A stretch of 22,527 nt of DNA from Candidatus Heimdallarchaeota archaeon LC_3. Its GTDB lineage: Archaea; Asgardarchaeota; Heimdallarchaeia; Hodarchaeales; LC-3. Within the stretch, counting starts at the first letter, position 1. Each line of letters starts with the position of its first letter. Made by a program: the position numbers and the translations under genes. Under the pieces are notes generated by a model. The model saw nothing but the letters and a program-made list of their open reading frames with translations, made no database searches and was not told the origin of the DNA. The stretch is from positions 1-22,527 of the forward strand of contig MDVS01000054.1 of the NCBI GenBank assembly GCA_001940645.1, written 5' to 3'. Of the stretch, positions 14,624-22,527 are shown piece after piece.

Positions 14624-16816
14624 TTAAAATGTTAAAATTCTCGCATCTACAATGGTGAATCCGTTTTTATGGAAAATTACTGGATTCAGATCCATTTCTT
14701 TTATTTCTGGATAAATTAGGAAGAAATTTACCAGATCTAATATCAATTTTTTGATTTTTTCTATATTAACAGATTCTTGTCCCCGTATACCTGTGAATAA
14801 TGGATAACATTTCAATTCTGTTATTATTTCTTCAAGATCTAGATCTGTAAGTGGTAATACTTTGATAGAAACATCTTTTATCACTTCTACATAAATTCCT
14901 CCTAAACCAAATAATACAACTTGTCCAAATTGAGGGTCTCTTTTTAGTCCTATTATACATTCTATTCCTTTGGGCGCCATTGCAGTAATTAATACACCTT
15001 GTATATACTCCCGACTAACAAATTTTCCTACTCGTTCGTAGATTTCAGTGAAAGCCTTTCTTACATTTTCAACTGTATGTAAATGTAGTTTTACCCCTCC
15101 AATATCTGATTTATGAATAATTGGAGATGTAACTACTTTACAAACTACTGGAAAACCTATTTTTTTTGCTTTTTCTACTGCTTCTTCTATCGTGTTCACT
15201 AAATAATGCTTGGAAATTTCTATCTGATGTCTTTGTAAAAGCTCTCTAATAATGAATTCATTTGGGTTATTCAGTCTTTGAAATTCCCTATCTTGAGAAA
15301 GAATAGTTAATTTAGATGCCATTTTAGTATTGATAATTTTTTTTGCCTTTGCTAATTGCTTTTTCCTTAATGAATAATGTGTTATTGATGCTAAACATTG
15401 CATTGCACGTTCTGATGATGAAGAAACAAAAATATTATTCTTTTTCAATATTCTCAATGCTTCTACTGCTTCTTCTCCAAAGGAACTATGAACTATTATA
15501 GGTTTTTGATATTGACTCATTAATTCAATTAGTTTTTGACTAGTTTCTTTTTCCTGTTTCCCAATATGTGAAGCAATGATTTGTTCATATCCCCCAAAAA
15601 AACCAGTGATGAATATCGAATCAATAATCTCTTCTTTCATTAATATTTCAACTATTTTATGTATATCTTCTGGATGTTCTTCTGCACTTGCGCCATAATC
15701 AATGGGATTAACTATAGAAACCCCTTTGAGGACTAGTGGACGAATTAAATCTTGTGATTTCTTTGATATTATTGGTAACTTTAATCCATAACGTTCTGCG
15801 TTGTCTGCTGCAACAGTAAAATCACCCCCTCCTTCAGATATTATTGCCACATTATTCCTTTTGGGATGTGGAAGGTTTGCTAATGATGTGGCAACATCGA
15901 TTAATTCATCCACGTTGTGTACCCGAATTATTCCAGCTTGTTTAAATGCTGCATTAACAATTATTTCATCACCAGTTAAGGAACCTGTATGTGATAATGC
16001 AGATCGTCTTCCTGAACTACTGGATCCTATCTTTAAAGCAACAATCGGTTTATCTTTAACACATGCACGTGCAGCTTCTAAAAACTTAACTCCATTTCTT
16101 ATTTCTTCAATATAAAGAATAATTACCTTTGTTCCAGGATCATTATTTAGATATTCTATTATTTCGCTAAGTTCTATACCTTGTGCATTTCCTGCTGAAA
16201 TAATTTTGTTAATTCCGATACTCCGTCGTTCTGCGTAATGAGTTAAGGAGACAATGATGTTACCACTTTGAGCAATAATTGACAAAGGTCCGAATGCTAT
16301 ATTAGGGACTCCTAGCAAATTCATTTTTCCAGATGCAGAGAAAATACCGTTAGAATTTGGGCCCATGATTCTAACACCATTATGAGACGCTAAAGATATA
16401 ATTTCTTGTTCTAATAATTTGCCTTTTTCTCCTGCCTCCCTGAACCCAGCTGTCATAATAACTATTCCTTTAACTCCTTTAGTTATGCAATCTTTCACAG
16501 CTTTAGAAATAAATTCTACAGGAATAACAATCATTACAAGGTCTATGACTTCTTCTACATCTAATATTGATGAATAAGCTTTTCTATTAAAAATAAAAGC
16601 TCTTTTCGGATTTATTAAAAAAATCTTTCCTTCGAAATTACCATTAAGTAAACTCTTTGTTCTTCTTTCTGCAAGCTTTCCAGAAATTTCTGATGCTCCA
16701 ATAATTGCAATAGATCTCGGATTTAAAATTTTCTCCCAATTATCAAAATGATTCACAATTTTTTTATTATTTTCTTCATTCACTAACTCATTAGAGTAAA
16801 GAGATGGTGATTTCAT
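14624..16816 (-). CDS. ADP-forming acyl-CoA synthetase (acetyl-CoA synthetase family, fused alpha-beta)
   Basis: About 730 residues from ATG 16816, which follows GGTTGA by five bases; an in-frame TTG at 16825 would add three residues. In order: CoA-binding domain (NPRSIAIIGASE, about 35-46), the GPNSNGIF segment (usually GPNCLG), the succinyl-CoA-ligase-like domain with phosphohistidine motif SALSHTGSLTGDE (H279), and a C-terminal ATP-grasp domain from about 515 (GFPVVCKVVTSP, HKSDIGGVKL, ending EMDLNPVIF). This enzyme class interconverts acyl-CoA + ADP + Pi with acid + ATP + CoA. In archaea it usually yields ATP during fermentation of sugars, amino acids or acids. Cys-to-Ser in the GPNC motif suggests a substrate other than acetate. 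It is co-transcribed with the crotonase downstream. Confidence 0.93.
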   Translation of the reverse strand: MKSPSLYSNELVNEENNKKIVNHFDNWEKILNPRSIAIIGASEISGKLAERRTKSLLNGNFEGKIFLINPKRAFIFNRKAYSSILDVEEVIDLVMIVIPVEFISKAVKDCITKGVKGIVIMTAGFREAGEKGKLLEQEIISLASHNGVRIMGPNSNGIFSASGKMNLLGVPNIAFGPLSIIAQSGNIIVSLTHYAERRSIGINKIISAGNAQGIELSEIIEYLNNDPGTKVIILYIEEIRNGVKFLEAARACVKDKPIVALKIGSSSSGRRSALSHTGSLTGDEIIVNAAFKQAGIIRVHNVDELIDVATSLANLPHPKRNNVAIISEGGGDFTVAADNAERYGLKLPIISKKSQDLIRPLVLKGVSIVNPIDYGASAEEHPEDIHKIVEILMKEEIIDSIFITGFFGGYEQIIASHIGKQEKETSQKLIELMSQYQKPIIVHSSFGEEAVEALRILKKNNIFVSSSSERAMQCLASITHYSLRKKQLAKAKKIINTKMASKLTILSQDREFQRLNNPNEFIIRELLQRHQIEISKHYLVNTIEEAVEKAKKIGFPVVCKVVTSPIIHKSDIGGVKLHLHTVENVRKAFTEIYERVGKFVSREYIQGVLITAMAPKGIECIIGLKRDPQFGQVVLFGLGGIYVEVIKDVSIKVLPLTDLDLEEIITELKCYPLFTGIRGQESVNIEKIKKLILDLVNFFLIYPEIKEMDLNPVIFHKNGFTIVDARILTF

Positions 16817-16963
16817 AGATTTCAACCAATAAAAATTATAATCATGTGATTAAAAGGATTTTCTTAAATTAGATTTAACGATGAGAAAAGATATATTCCG
16901 CTGAAATTTTGTATTTTTCTTCTTACTATTTTTCTGAGAATTCGAAATTAGTTTTTTTGGATG

Positions 16964-17299
16964 TTAATATGTTATATGATTTTTTATTTCATTTTCAAAA
17001 TTTAGGATTGAATGAAATCTGAATACCTCTTTTTGTTCCTTAAATATAATTATTGTGGGGTGTGTGCTTATATGAAGATTGCTATTAAAATGTTCAAATT
17101 GAGAATTCGCTGTATCCACTTTAATAGCTAACAGATCCTTAAATACTCCATAATTTAAGTCAGAAATAATATCTGATAATTTTTTTGATCTTAATCGACA
17201 AATATCACAAGCACTATTTTGAAAATTCATAACAACAGTAGTTGTCTTTTTCAACTTTTGATTAAGGTTATCCATAGTTTGAACATTCTCAACTAACAT
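16964..17299 (-). CDS. Thioredoxin-like protein with CDIC active site
   Basis: 111 residues, thioredoxin size. The strand VVMNFQNSACDIC leads into a C31-x2-C34 redox pair (CDIC rather than WCGPC), followed by a basic helix (RLRSKKLSDI), a LAIKVDTANS strand and the cis-proline segment STHPTIIIF facing the active site. It should be a cytoplasmic disulfide reductase or a specialised redox partner. The lack of the Trp and Gly-Pro around the Cys pair argues against general thioredoxin. ATG start at 17299. The upstream acyl-CoA synthetase is not closely linked (over 140 bases). No partner can be named. Confidence 0.8.
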   Translation of the reverse strand: MLVENVQTMDNLNQKLKKTTTVVMNFQNSACDICRLRSKKLSDIISDLNYGVFKDLLAIKVDTANSQFEHFNSNLHISTHPTIIIFKEQKEVFRFHSILNFENEIKNHITY

Positions 17300-17474
17300 A
17301 ATTATGACGGTTTATCTTTTTATAATTTTAGCTTTACTCTACTACCATAAACCAAAGTTCTCAGAAATATTTTTCATCATGAGTATTGAGGTATCTTGAC
17401 AAATATTCAAAAATTAATAATTAAAAATTGGTTTTAGAGTAGCTTTATTCATTAATTTGAGTTTTTTCTTAAAA

Positions 17475-17936
17475 TTAAATATCCAAAAGTAAATCTTCTA
17501 CACGCTGGAGAAAATTTTTCGATAAGTTTAGTGATTTAAATTCAGGGATCATTTTGTATCCAATTAATATTTTTAAAATTTCTTTTTTGAAAAATTTATA
17601 TCTTTGAATATTGACTAATGTTCTTTTTTCTAACGTTTTTGAATATCGTTTGAGAAATTTCGAATGAATTTCCTTTATAATTTTCTTTATTTTTGGTTCT
17701 TGAATATCTTTAATCGTTTCTACACAAATTATCAGGATTTTATCATAATAATAATGTAATTTACTATAATTATAAGTAATAACATCAATTTTTGGTTTTC
17801 TCATCCCAACTGATGAAATTATACTAATTAATGATGAAGTAATCCCACCGATAATATCTTTGTCAATTTTTAACATAATTTCAGATTCAAAATTGTAATG
17901 GAGTAAACAAATACCATTTTGATTGATTATCCACAA
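17475..17936 (-). CDS. Longin/roadblock-like small protein typical of Asgard archaea
   Basis: 153 residues from TTG 17936, the only sensible start before an in-frame TAG. The first 110 residues have the longin-type strand pattern: MWIINQNGICLLHYNFES (beta hairpin), IDKDIIGGITSSLISIIS (helix), IDVITYNYSKLHYYYDKILI (strands), then ETIKDIQEPKIKKIIKEIHS (helix). The C-terminal 45 residues are Lys-rich and helical. Asgard archaea carry many such stand-alone longin/roadblock proteins, considered eukaryotic-signature proteins and thought to partner small GTPases; no GTPase gene is in this window. A strong TATA-like AAATATTTATATAG (minus strand, 18024-18037) suggests its own promoter with a leader of about 70 bases. 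The assignment rests on pattern, not on a catalytic motif. Confidence 0.6.
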   Translation of the reverse strand: MWIINQNGICLLHYNFESEIMLKIDKDIIGGITSSLISIISSVGMRKPKIDVITYNYSKLHYYYDKILIICVETIKDIQEPKIKKIIKEIHSKFLKRYSKTLEKRTLVNIQRYKFFKKEILKILIGYKMIPEFKSLNLSKNFLQRVEDLLLDI

Positions 17937-18244
17937 ATTTTTTACAATAATCTAGGCAACTTCCTTCATCTTGATAATTGAATTCCTATTTCTTATCAAA
18001 AATATTGGAAGTATTGGAGCTAATCTATATAAATATTTGGGATCTACATAATTATAAAAAAATATTCCCGAATAAATGGAGGGTATTTACTATCCAAATA
18101 TTGCAAAAAATGGTATCTTTTGGCTACTGAGAATAAAAAAAGTTGAGAATGTAAATAATAGGGTCTTAAAACTATTCTAACAGAATAATTAGAAAAACAT
18201 TGATTAAAATTATATTAATTCTTTATTTTAACCAATTCTTTAAT
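17937..18244. other. Promoter region of the longin-like gene, otherwise empty
   Basis: Holds the minus-strand TATA-like element at 18024-18037. No other gene or repeat is seen; composition is very AT-rich. Confidence 0.4.
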
Positions 18245-18832
18245 TTATGGCAGGAATGCAGCTGCTTGAAGATCCTCACATGCACCAAATTGGCATCCAC
18301 CATCGACTGTATGGAGCATATCATCAATAAATCCAGGAACAGCAGGTCCATGTGTTCTAACAATAAAATGAATCTCAGCTTCACGAGAATTAATTAATCC
18401 AGGACCAAATAGATGAACATTGAGGGCACCATCAGTTTCTCCTACCTTTAAGCTTCCAGCAAAATTAGCACTACTATCTGCACCTACGACATGGCCAGAT
18501 GCAAATCTAGCTGAGGCGTCAACACCAGGTCTAAATAAATCATCTAGACCACATCCATCTTGGCATGCTTCGGGGTTGTTGAAGATAATCCACCAATTAG
18601 TAACTGCATCACCAGGATTAAGTCCTGAAGTGTGAAGAGTGTATGATATTCCTGAGTTTGTTCGAACTAAAGTAGCTGAAGAACCGATTACTTCAGAATT
18701 ATCAGCTAACCAGTGAACAGTGGTAGTACTACGATCCGTAGGAGATGCCAATAATGGTATCACTTGCGATAGCATGAGAATACATGCCAATACTATAAAA
18801 ATTTTAGCTTTTTTTATCAAATTTTTCACCAA
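18245..18832 (-). CDS. Secreted protein of bacterial-type family, function unknown
   Basis: 195 residues with a signal peptide (NLIKKAKIFIVLACILML, cleavage likely after LLAS). The mature part has a recognisable layout I associate with uncharacterised bacterial secreted proteins: NWWIIFNNPEACQDGCG, DLFRPGVDAS, ARFASGHVVGADSSANFAG, GPGLINSREAEIHFIVRTHG, and a C-terminal Cys pair in GGCQFGACED, so disulfides are likely. Gly/Asp/Ala content and codon GC are higher than in the neighbouring genes, suggesting acquisition from bacteria. The start is uncertain: TTG 18832, GTG 18829, or TTG 18820, which has GGTGA exactly five bases before it. No membrane anchor follows the signal peptide, so it is probably released or surface-associated. 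Confidence 0.75.
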   Translation of the reverse strand: MVKNLIKKAKIFIVLACILMLSQVIPLLASPTDRSTTTVHWLADNSEVIGSSATLVRTNSGISYTLHTSGLNPGDAVTNWWIIFNNPEACQDGCGLDDLFRPGVDASARFASGHVVGADSSANFAGSLKVGETDGALNVHLFGPGLINSREAEIHFIVRTHGPAVPGFIDDMLHTVDGGCQFGACEDLQAAAFLP

Positions 18833-19240
18833 GTTGATTTATAAAATTGTGAATAATTTCCCACCACGAAAGATTGCTGACTTCAAAGTTAATAATTGGA
18901 AAAAAAATATTATAAGAGACTAATCGAACCAAAAAAACTCCCCTTTTTTTTATAAATGACCGTCAAAGAATTAGAAAGGTCTTAAATCTGGAGGTCCTTT
19001 AATTTGATTTAAATATGTATCGTCTAGTACAAAGATGGCACTAAAAAAATTGTCTTTTACGTGAATCAAGAATTACAGTGGATTTAAGAAATGTTGAAAG
19101 GAAATAAATCTATGGGGCACATAGAAATTGATATTCTTATGGTGTAGAAATTTATTGTAGGTTTACCTACATTCAAACTCATAACCCATTCATAAATCTC
19201 TAACTCAAATAAACCGGTTTTTTTTGAATGGTTTTCATAA
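18833..19240. other. Non-coding stretch
   Basis: About 400 bases with many stops in all frames. It includes minus-strand promoter-like AT-rich sequence for the secreted-protein gene; nothing else is recognised. Confidence 0.35.
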
Positions 19241-19483
19241 AATGCGCAAAATATACATCGAAATATAATCGTTATACCCTATTATAATGATATAACTCAG
19301 GAGTTTACTGAACTTTGTGAAGATTTAGGTATAACTTGGTTGCTAGCATCTGCTCTTAAAGAAAAGAGCAAAATTTCCCCTGATATCGATAAAAGAAAAA
19401 AAGACTTCCGAATTAGTAAGTTAGATTTTCACTATCCATTTTACAATCTCTTCTCCAATTGTTTTCGGATGGTCTTCTTGTAA
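19241..19483 (+). pseudogene. Possible 3' remnant of an unidentified gene, convergent with the dehalogenase
   Basis: An open plus-strand frame reads like protein over its first two thirds: IIVIPYYNDITQEFTELCED, LGITWLLASALKEKSK, DIDKRKKDFRISKL. It has no start codon, since a TAA lies just before it, and its last 60 bases run into the 3' end of the dehalogenase gene. It looks like the tail of a truncated gene; I cannot name a family. Confidence 0.3.
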
Positions 19484-20305
19484 AAAATGGTATCCTTTTC
19501 CAAGATCTATTGTTGTTAAATTTGTTAAATGCTCTTGACACCATTTCACCATATCTTTTGGTAAGATAGTTCCAGGATTTGCATAAAAAAGTAATTTTGG
19601 AACTTCCCACTGTTGTAATTTATTGTTATAAGTCGATACAATTTCTGTAACATCTTCAGGTTTTCCTTCTATTGGTACCTCGTTGGGCCAGCGCCATAAT
19701 GGTTTTCTTGACTGTGGATCTTTGTAGGGTTCACGATAATAATTCATTTCTGCTTCTTTTAATTTCCGTACAATTCCTCCAGGTAAACTTTGTTCAATAA
19801 AGTAATTTCTATCTACCACTAGTCCCCATCCTTTTTCGGATCTGTACATTTGAAACATTTTCCTTATCATTTCAGGCATAATATCATAACTTGGAACCGG
19901 TGCTAAAATCGCTTCCATGAAGACAATTCCTCTAACATTTTCTTGGTTTCGTGTTGCATAGTGAAATCCAAGAGCTGATCCCCAATCATGGATTACTAAA
20001 ATAATGTTTTTTAGATCCATTTTCTCTATAAAACCCTCAACGTATTTAACATGATCAGTAAACCGATATTCAATATCTATTTTATCAGATTTTCCCATAC
20101 CGATAAGATCCATTGCAATGCACCGTGCATTCGATGCTACTAGAGGAATAATATTCCTCCAAAGATAGGAAGAGGTAGGATTACCATGCAAAAAAAGAAC
20201 TGGATCTCCTGTTCCTTCCTCTATATAATGAATTTTCGAACCAAGAATATCAATATTTTTTGATTCAAAAGGGAAATCGGATGAAATTTCGTCAAATACC
20301 GCCAT
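19421..20305 (-). CDS. Haloalkane dehalogenase (HLD-II, DhaA/LinB-like alpha/beta hydrolase)
   Basis: 294 residues, the exact family size. Haloalkane dehalogenases hydrolyse carbon-halogen bonds to an alcohol and halide without a cofactor. All catalytic positions of subfamily II are visible: nucleophile D107 in VIHDWGSALGF, halide-binding N42 (HGNPTSSYLWRN) and W108, acid E131 (FMEAIL), and base H273 (GYHFLQEDHP). Further family blocks are DLIGMGKSDK, YREPYKDP and PLWRWPNEVPI. ATG start, with a TATA-like ATTTTATAC about 33 bases upstream on the minus strand, so the leader is nearly absent. Such enzymes are mostly bacterial, so transfer is likely. Activity on haloalkanes is predicted from the intact site; the natural substrate is unknown. 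Confidence 0.93.
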   Translation of the reverse strand: MAVFDEISSDFPFESKNIDILGSKIHYIEEGTGDPVLFLHGNPTSSYLWRNIIPLVASNARCIAMDLIGMGKSDKIDIEYRFTDHVKYVEGFIEKMDLKNIILVIHDWGSALGFHYATRNQENVRGIVFMEAILAPVPSYDIMPEMIRKMFQMYRSEKGWGLVVDRNYFIEQSLPGGIVRKLKEAEMNYYREPYKDPQSRKPLWRWPNEVPIEGKPEDVTEIVSTYNNKLQQWEVPKLLFYANPGTILPKDMVKWCQEHLTNLTTIDLGKGYHFLQEDHPKTIGEEIVKWIVKI

Positions 20306-20409
20306 TATTACCAGTTTAGTTGATTTTCAAAGAAGTATAAAATAGTTATTTGTAATTCAATTTTTGATAAAAAAGTATAGATAAAAAATTAATTGGATAA
20401 AAAGCAAAT

Positions 20410-20811
20410 TCACTTGCTTATCTTTAATACTAATTCGTCAGGGGTTAAATAGTGATCTTTTCCCATCCAAGTAAAATGTTTAATATTGTATGTTATCAAA
20501 ATATTTTGGGTTAATAAGGCCTGAGTTCCTATTATAAAATCTCTAGCATGATGTTTAAACGGTAATGTCGATGATTTTGCATTAGTACTAATATCATAAA
20601 TCTCCTTGGTTGTTAAATTTTGAATTTTTATGTTTAGAGCTTGTAAATCTTTATTAAATAATTCCTGACTTATTCCTTTAATATTATACCAATGATATGT
20701 TTCCAATGCAGTTATTATTGATAATGAAATTGTAACTTCTTTGTGATGTTCTTGTAACCAATCTATAAAGTCTTGATCAGAAAAAACATTGCTATCAAGA
20801 CTGATTTTCAT
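20410..20811 (-). CDS. PIN-domain ribonuclease toxin (VapC-like)
   Basis: 133 residues, typical for VapC. Acidic metal-site residues are D6 (LDSNVF), E37 (TALETY) and D91 (ARDFIIGTQAL), with the C-terminal strand ILITYNIKHF in the place of the usual T-x-N-x-x-D-F, so the fourth acid is replaced by His112, as in some active PIN proteins. PIN toxins cleave RNA, often tRNA or rRNA, and are held in check by a cognate antitoxin. Its ATG lies within the end of the upstream antitoxin gene (17-base overlap), the standard coupling of such modules. The RNA target is unknown. Confidence 0.85.
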   Translation of the reverse strand: MKISLDSNVFSDQDFIDWLQEHHKEVTISLSIITALETYHWYNIKGISQELFNKDLQALNIKIQNLTTKEIYDISTNAKSSTLPFKHHARDFIIGTQALLTQNILITYNIKHFTWMGKDHYLTPDELVLKISK

Positions 20812-21094
20812 CTATGATCCCCCATGAGCTTATTCTCATTTCATCAATTGTAGGGCCAGGTTTACTCAATGCGTTTCGTATAGTTTTTCTCCATTTAATA
20901 TTCTTTCTTTTTAAATACGAGTCTCTTATGAGTTTTCTTGCTTCTGGGATCGGTATATAGTTTTTCACAAAGAAATTTATTTCAAATTGGTCAATAGCTT
21001 TAGCTACAACTTCTCCTTGGGTAGTATCTAATTCAGCAGCTATTTTCTTAATTTTGCGTCGTAATTTATCATTGACAGTTATAGATGATGGCAT
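20795..21094 (-). CDS. Ribbon-helix-helix antitoxin (VapB-like)
   Basis: 99 residues from ATG 21094. The N-terminus is a ribbon-helix-helix domain (SSITVNDKLRRKIKKIAAEL, then TTQGEVVAKAIDQF), which binds its own promoter as a dimer; the C-terminal half (about 55-99, ending ISSWGI) would wrap the toxin. An ATG at 21109 would give 104 residues, but the TATA-like box at 21121-21131 predicts a transcription start near 21100, downstream of that codon, so 21094 is preferred. It overlaps the PIN gene by 17 bases. Confidence 0.8.
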   Translation of the reverse strand: MPSSITVNDKLRRKIKKIAAELDTTQGEVVAKAIDQFEINFFVKNYIPIPEARKLIRDSYLKRKNIKWRKTIRNALSKPGPTIDEMRISSWGIIDENQS

Positions 21095-21120
21095 TATACC
21101 CAATATCATAATAATGTTTA

Positions 21121-21131
21121 CATATTTAAAT
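21121..21131 (-). promoter_or_regulatory. TATA box of the toxin-antitoxin operon
   Basis: Reads ATTTAAATATG on the minus strand, about 27-37 bases before ATG 21094, implying a near-leaderless mRNA. Confidence 0.5.
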
Positions 21132-21362
21132 GTTCCTATTGTCTAATTGAAGTCAAAGAAAAAGGTTTATTTAATGTCACGAGGACAACTGACGGATATT
21201 TCTAAAATATTGAAACGTTACTAGCTTTGAAAATGTTAATGGATCAAAAATATCAGAATTATTAATATTAAGAGGAATTTTTTTCAAACATACATTTCGG
21301 ATTTCTAAATTCTTCACAAGACCATAATAATCAAGAATCCAAATTGTATATTATTTATTCTT

Positions 21363-21713
21363 TTACTTTTCGAGCTCTAATCCACAATTAACACAAAATC
21401 GATCATTTATGCTGAATTGATTTCCACAATTCGAGCAAAAATGTGGTTGTAAGCTTGTTTCATATCTTTCATCAGTACTAAGATCGTTTTCTATCTGAAT
21501 ATCACTATTCACTCTGGAATAATATCTTCTTCTCCTATTTCGTGCACTATTATGATACATCATAGGAAAGAGAAGGAAAAAAATTAATATAAAAGGAAAA
21601 AATGATCTTGTTACAAATATTAAAAAAAAGAAAAATAGCATTGGGAATATGAAAAACCCGTTTTGAGGGCCACAATATGTATTATTATTTGTTGTATTTC
21701 GCAAATCGTTCAC
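21363..21713 (-). CDS. Small membrane protein with C-terminal zinc ribbon
   Basis: 116 residues, GTG start. An Asn-rich N-terminus is followed by two very Phe-rich membrane helices (about 19-35 and 38-54, with a RSFFPF turn), a basic ARNRRRRYY patch, a polar linker of about 30 residues and a C-terminal zinc ribbon with two CxxC pairs (FCSNCGN and FCVNCGL). The Arg patch predicts that the ribbon faces the cytoplasm. Membrane-anchored zinc ribbons of this sort are common in archaea, and their roles are mostly unknown. No operon partner is visible. Confidence 0.7.
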   Translation of the reverse strand: MNDLRNTTNNNTYCGPQNGFFIFPMLFFFFLIFVTRSFFPFILIFFLLFPMMYHNSARNRRRRYYSRVNSDIQIENDLSTDERYETSLQPHFCSNCGNQFSINDRFCVNCGLELEK

Positions 21714-22122
21714 TTAGGTAATTATCTAATTTTTAGCTTTTAAATCAATAGTTACCGGAATTTAAAATTATCGGGATAGTTTTTGGTAATACTTTTCGCA
21801 TTTATTTGAGTCTTTTATCTGAATTAGATGTTGAAATCTTAATTAAATAAAAGTTGGTTACTATAATTAACTAAAATTCGTAGATAAATATTTGATTAGA
21901 TCGACCTACTACGCTTTTTGGAAGTATGTGCTAGCTTTATAAATTATTATTTGTAGGCAAACCCGATTTATAATCTATGCCTAATTAAGATTTGATTTGG
22001 TGTTGATAAGCAGTTTTAGTACTAATTCTGAATTATTTGAATGAAAAAAAAAATAATTGAATCGATATTTTATGAGACATTCTGAAAATTGTTGTAAGGT
22101 CATTTTGATAATAAATTTACCC
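21714..22122. other. Non-coding stretch
   Basis: About 410 AT-rich bases with no persistent frame, repeat array or tRNA-like sequence seen. Confidence 0.35.
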
Positions 22123-22527
22123 TTATTTAAATATAACTTTTTTTAATGATAAATGAAAGCTATTTTGAATAATAGACATAGGAAATATCATTTTTTGTCT
22201 TAAAAGAAATTGTTCAACACCTTTGCTGTGATATTTAAATAATATCCACGATTTAAGGTGTCTATTTGCATTATCAGGAGATCTATAACCTTTATAATTG
22301 ATTTCACGATCGTGGACGCTATTAAATTGTTCAGCTCGATTGGAAGTTATAAACAAATTTGGAAAGGCTTTTTGGACAAGAATAAGTAATGCATAGATCT
22401 CATGAATATCTGGACGTTCTCCAACAGGTTTATTATCAAAGGTTGATTCCCAACTAAGTGCTATACCTGCTGGTTGATTAGAAGTTTGTATCAGGAGTCC
22501 ATATCCAGTTAACATCTTCGATCGGGT
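22123..22527 (-). CDS. Unrecognised partial protein, possibly transposase-derived
   Basis: The frame is open to the right edge of the window (TRSK precedes the ATG at 22515), so the gene probably begins outside. The visible 130 residues include TGYGLLIQTSNQPAGIALSW, GERPDIHEIYALLILVQKAF and EINYKGYRSPDNANRHLKSW. The GLLI..QPAGIALSW strand pair, then a helix and a late Arg/His/Lys-rich segment, recall the RNase-H-like core of some transposases. However, I cannot identify a DDE triad or a family, and the last 25 residues look non-conserved. It could be a remnant of an insertion sequence or another host gene. Confidence 0.35.
   Translation of the reverse strand, partial: TRSKMLTGYGLLIQTSNQPAGIALSWESTFDNKPVGERPDIHEIYALLILVQKAFPNLFITSNRAEQFNSVHDREINYKGYRSPDNANRHLKSWILFKYHSKGVEQFLLRQKMIFPMSIIQNSFHLSLKKVIFK

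Noticed and set aside
18420..18635. Plus-strand open frame inside the secreted-protein gene
   Set aside because: Antisense shadow of a gene with a clear signal peptide and conserved motifs.
22123..22527. Firm call as an insertion-sequence transposase
   Set aside because: No DDE triad, terminal inverted repeats or target duplication can be seen; left as an unrecognised partial frame.
1..22527. CRISPR array, tRNA or rRNA genes
   Set aside because: No regularly spaced repeats, tRNA-like arm/TPsiC sequences or conserved rRNA segments were found on reading through.

Overview
The window is AT-rich DNA with short intergenic regions, TATA-type promoters (TTTAAATA-like boxes), GGTGA-type ribosome-binding sites and many TTG/GTG starts. 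It encodes two archaeal-type histones with long basic N-terminal tails, an ADP-forming acyl-CoA synthetase, a Tes-like radical SAM enzyme, a longin/roadblock-like small protein and a sequon-rich membrane-anchored surface protein. Together these point to an archaeon, most likely an Asgard archaeon (Heimdallarchaeia/Hodarchaeales-like). That placement is an inference from gene content; no marker gene settles it.

Layout. 1-4211: the 3' part of a tandem nitroreductase fused to a ferric-reductase-like bis-heme membrane domain, a surface protein, a small zinc-finger protein with a degenerate tyrosine-recombinase-like core, a DinB-family protein (minus) and a small two-helix membrane protein. 4212-7501: a truncated second DinB 3' end lying in frame behind a Uma2-family nuclease gene, then a divergent pair of a winged-helix regulator and a tandem SRPBCC protein sharing a promoter region with a palindrome. 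7502-13800: two near-identical tailed-histone genes in the same orientation, 5,135 bp apart, inside a longer duplicated block. Between them lie a bacterial-type asnA and a methyltransferase/radical SAM pair. A broken CxxC zinc-ribbon gene sits exactly at the left edge of the second block. 13851-16816: an acyl-CoA synthetase/enoyl-CoA hydratase operon. 16964-20305: a thioredoxin-like protein, a longin-like protein, a secreted protein of bacterial look and a haloalkane dehalogenase. 20410-21109: an RHH/PIN (VapBC-like) toxin-antitoxin pair. 21363-22527: a membrane zinc-ribbon protein and an unrecognised, possibly transposase-derived partial ORF.

The most notable part is the histone region. The two copies share a TATA box, a predicted 5'-terminal mRNA hairpin with one compensatory base-pair change, a coding sequence identical over its first 173 bases, and T-rich 3' ends. 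A short sequence following copy 2 reappears beyond asnA after copy 1, suggesting that asnA was inserted into the duplicated flank. Several remnants (DinB tail, zinc ribbon with an in-frame TGA, a stop-riddled stretch near 7.6 kb) show that this is a rearranging accessory region.
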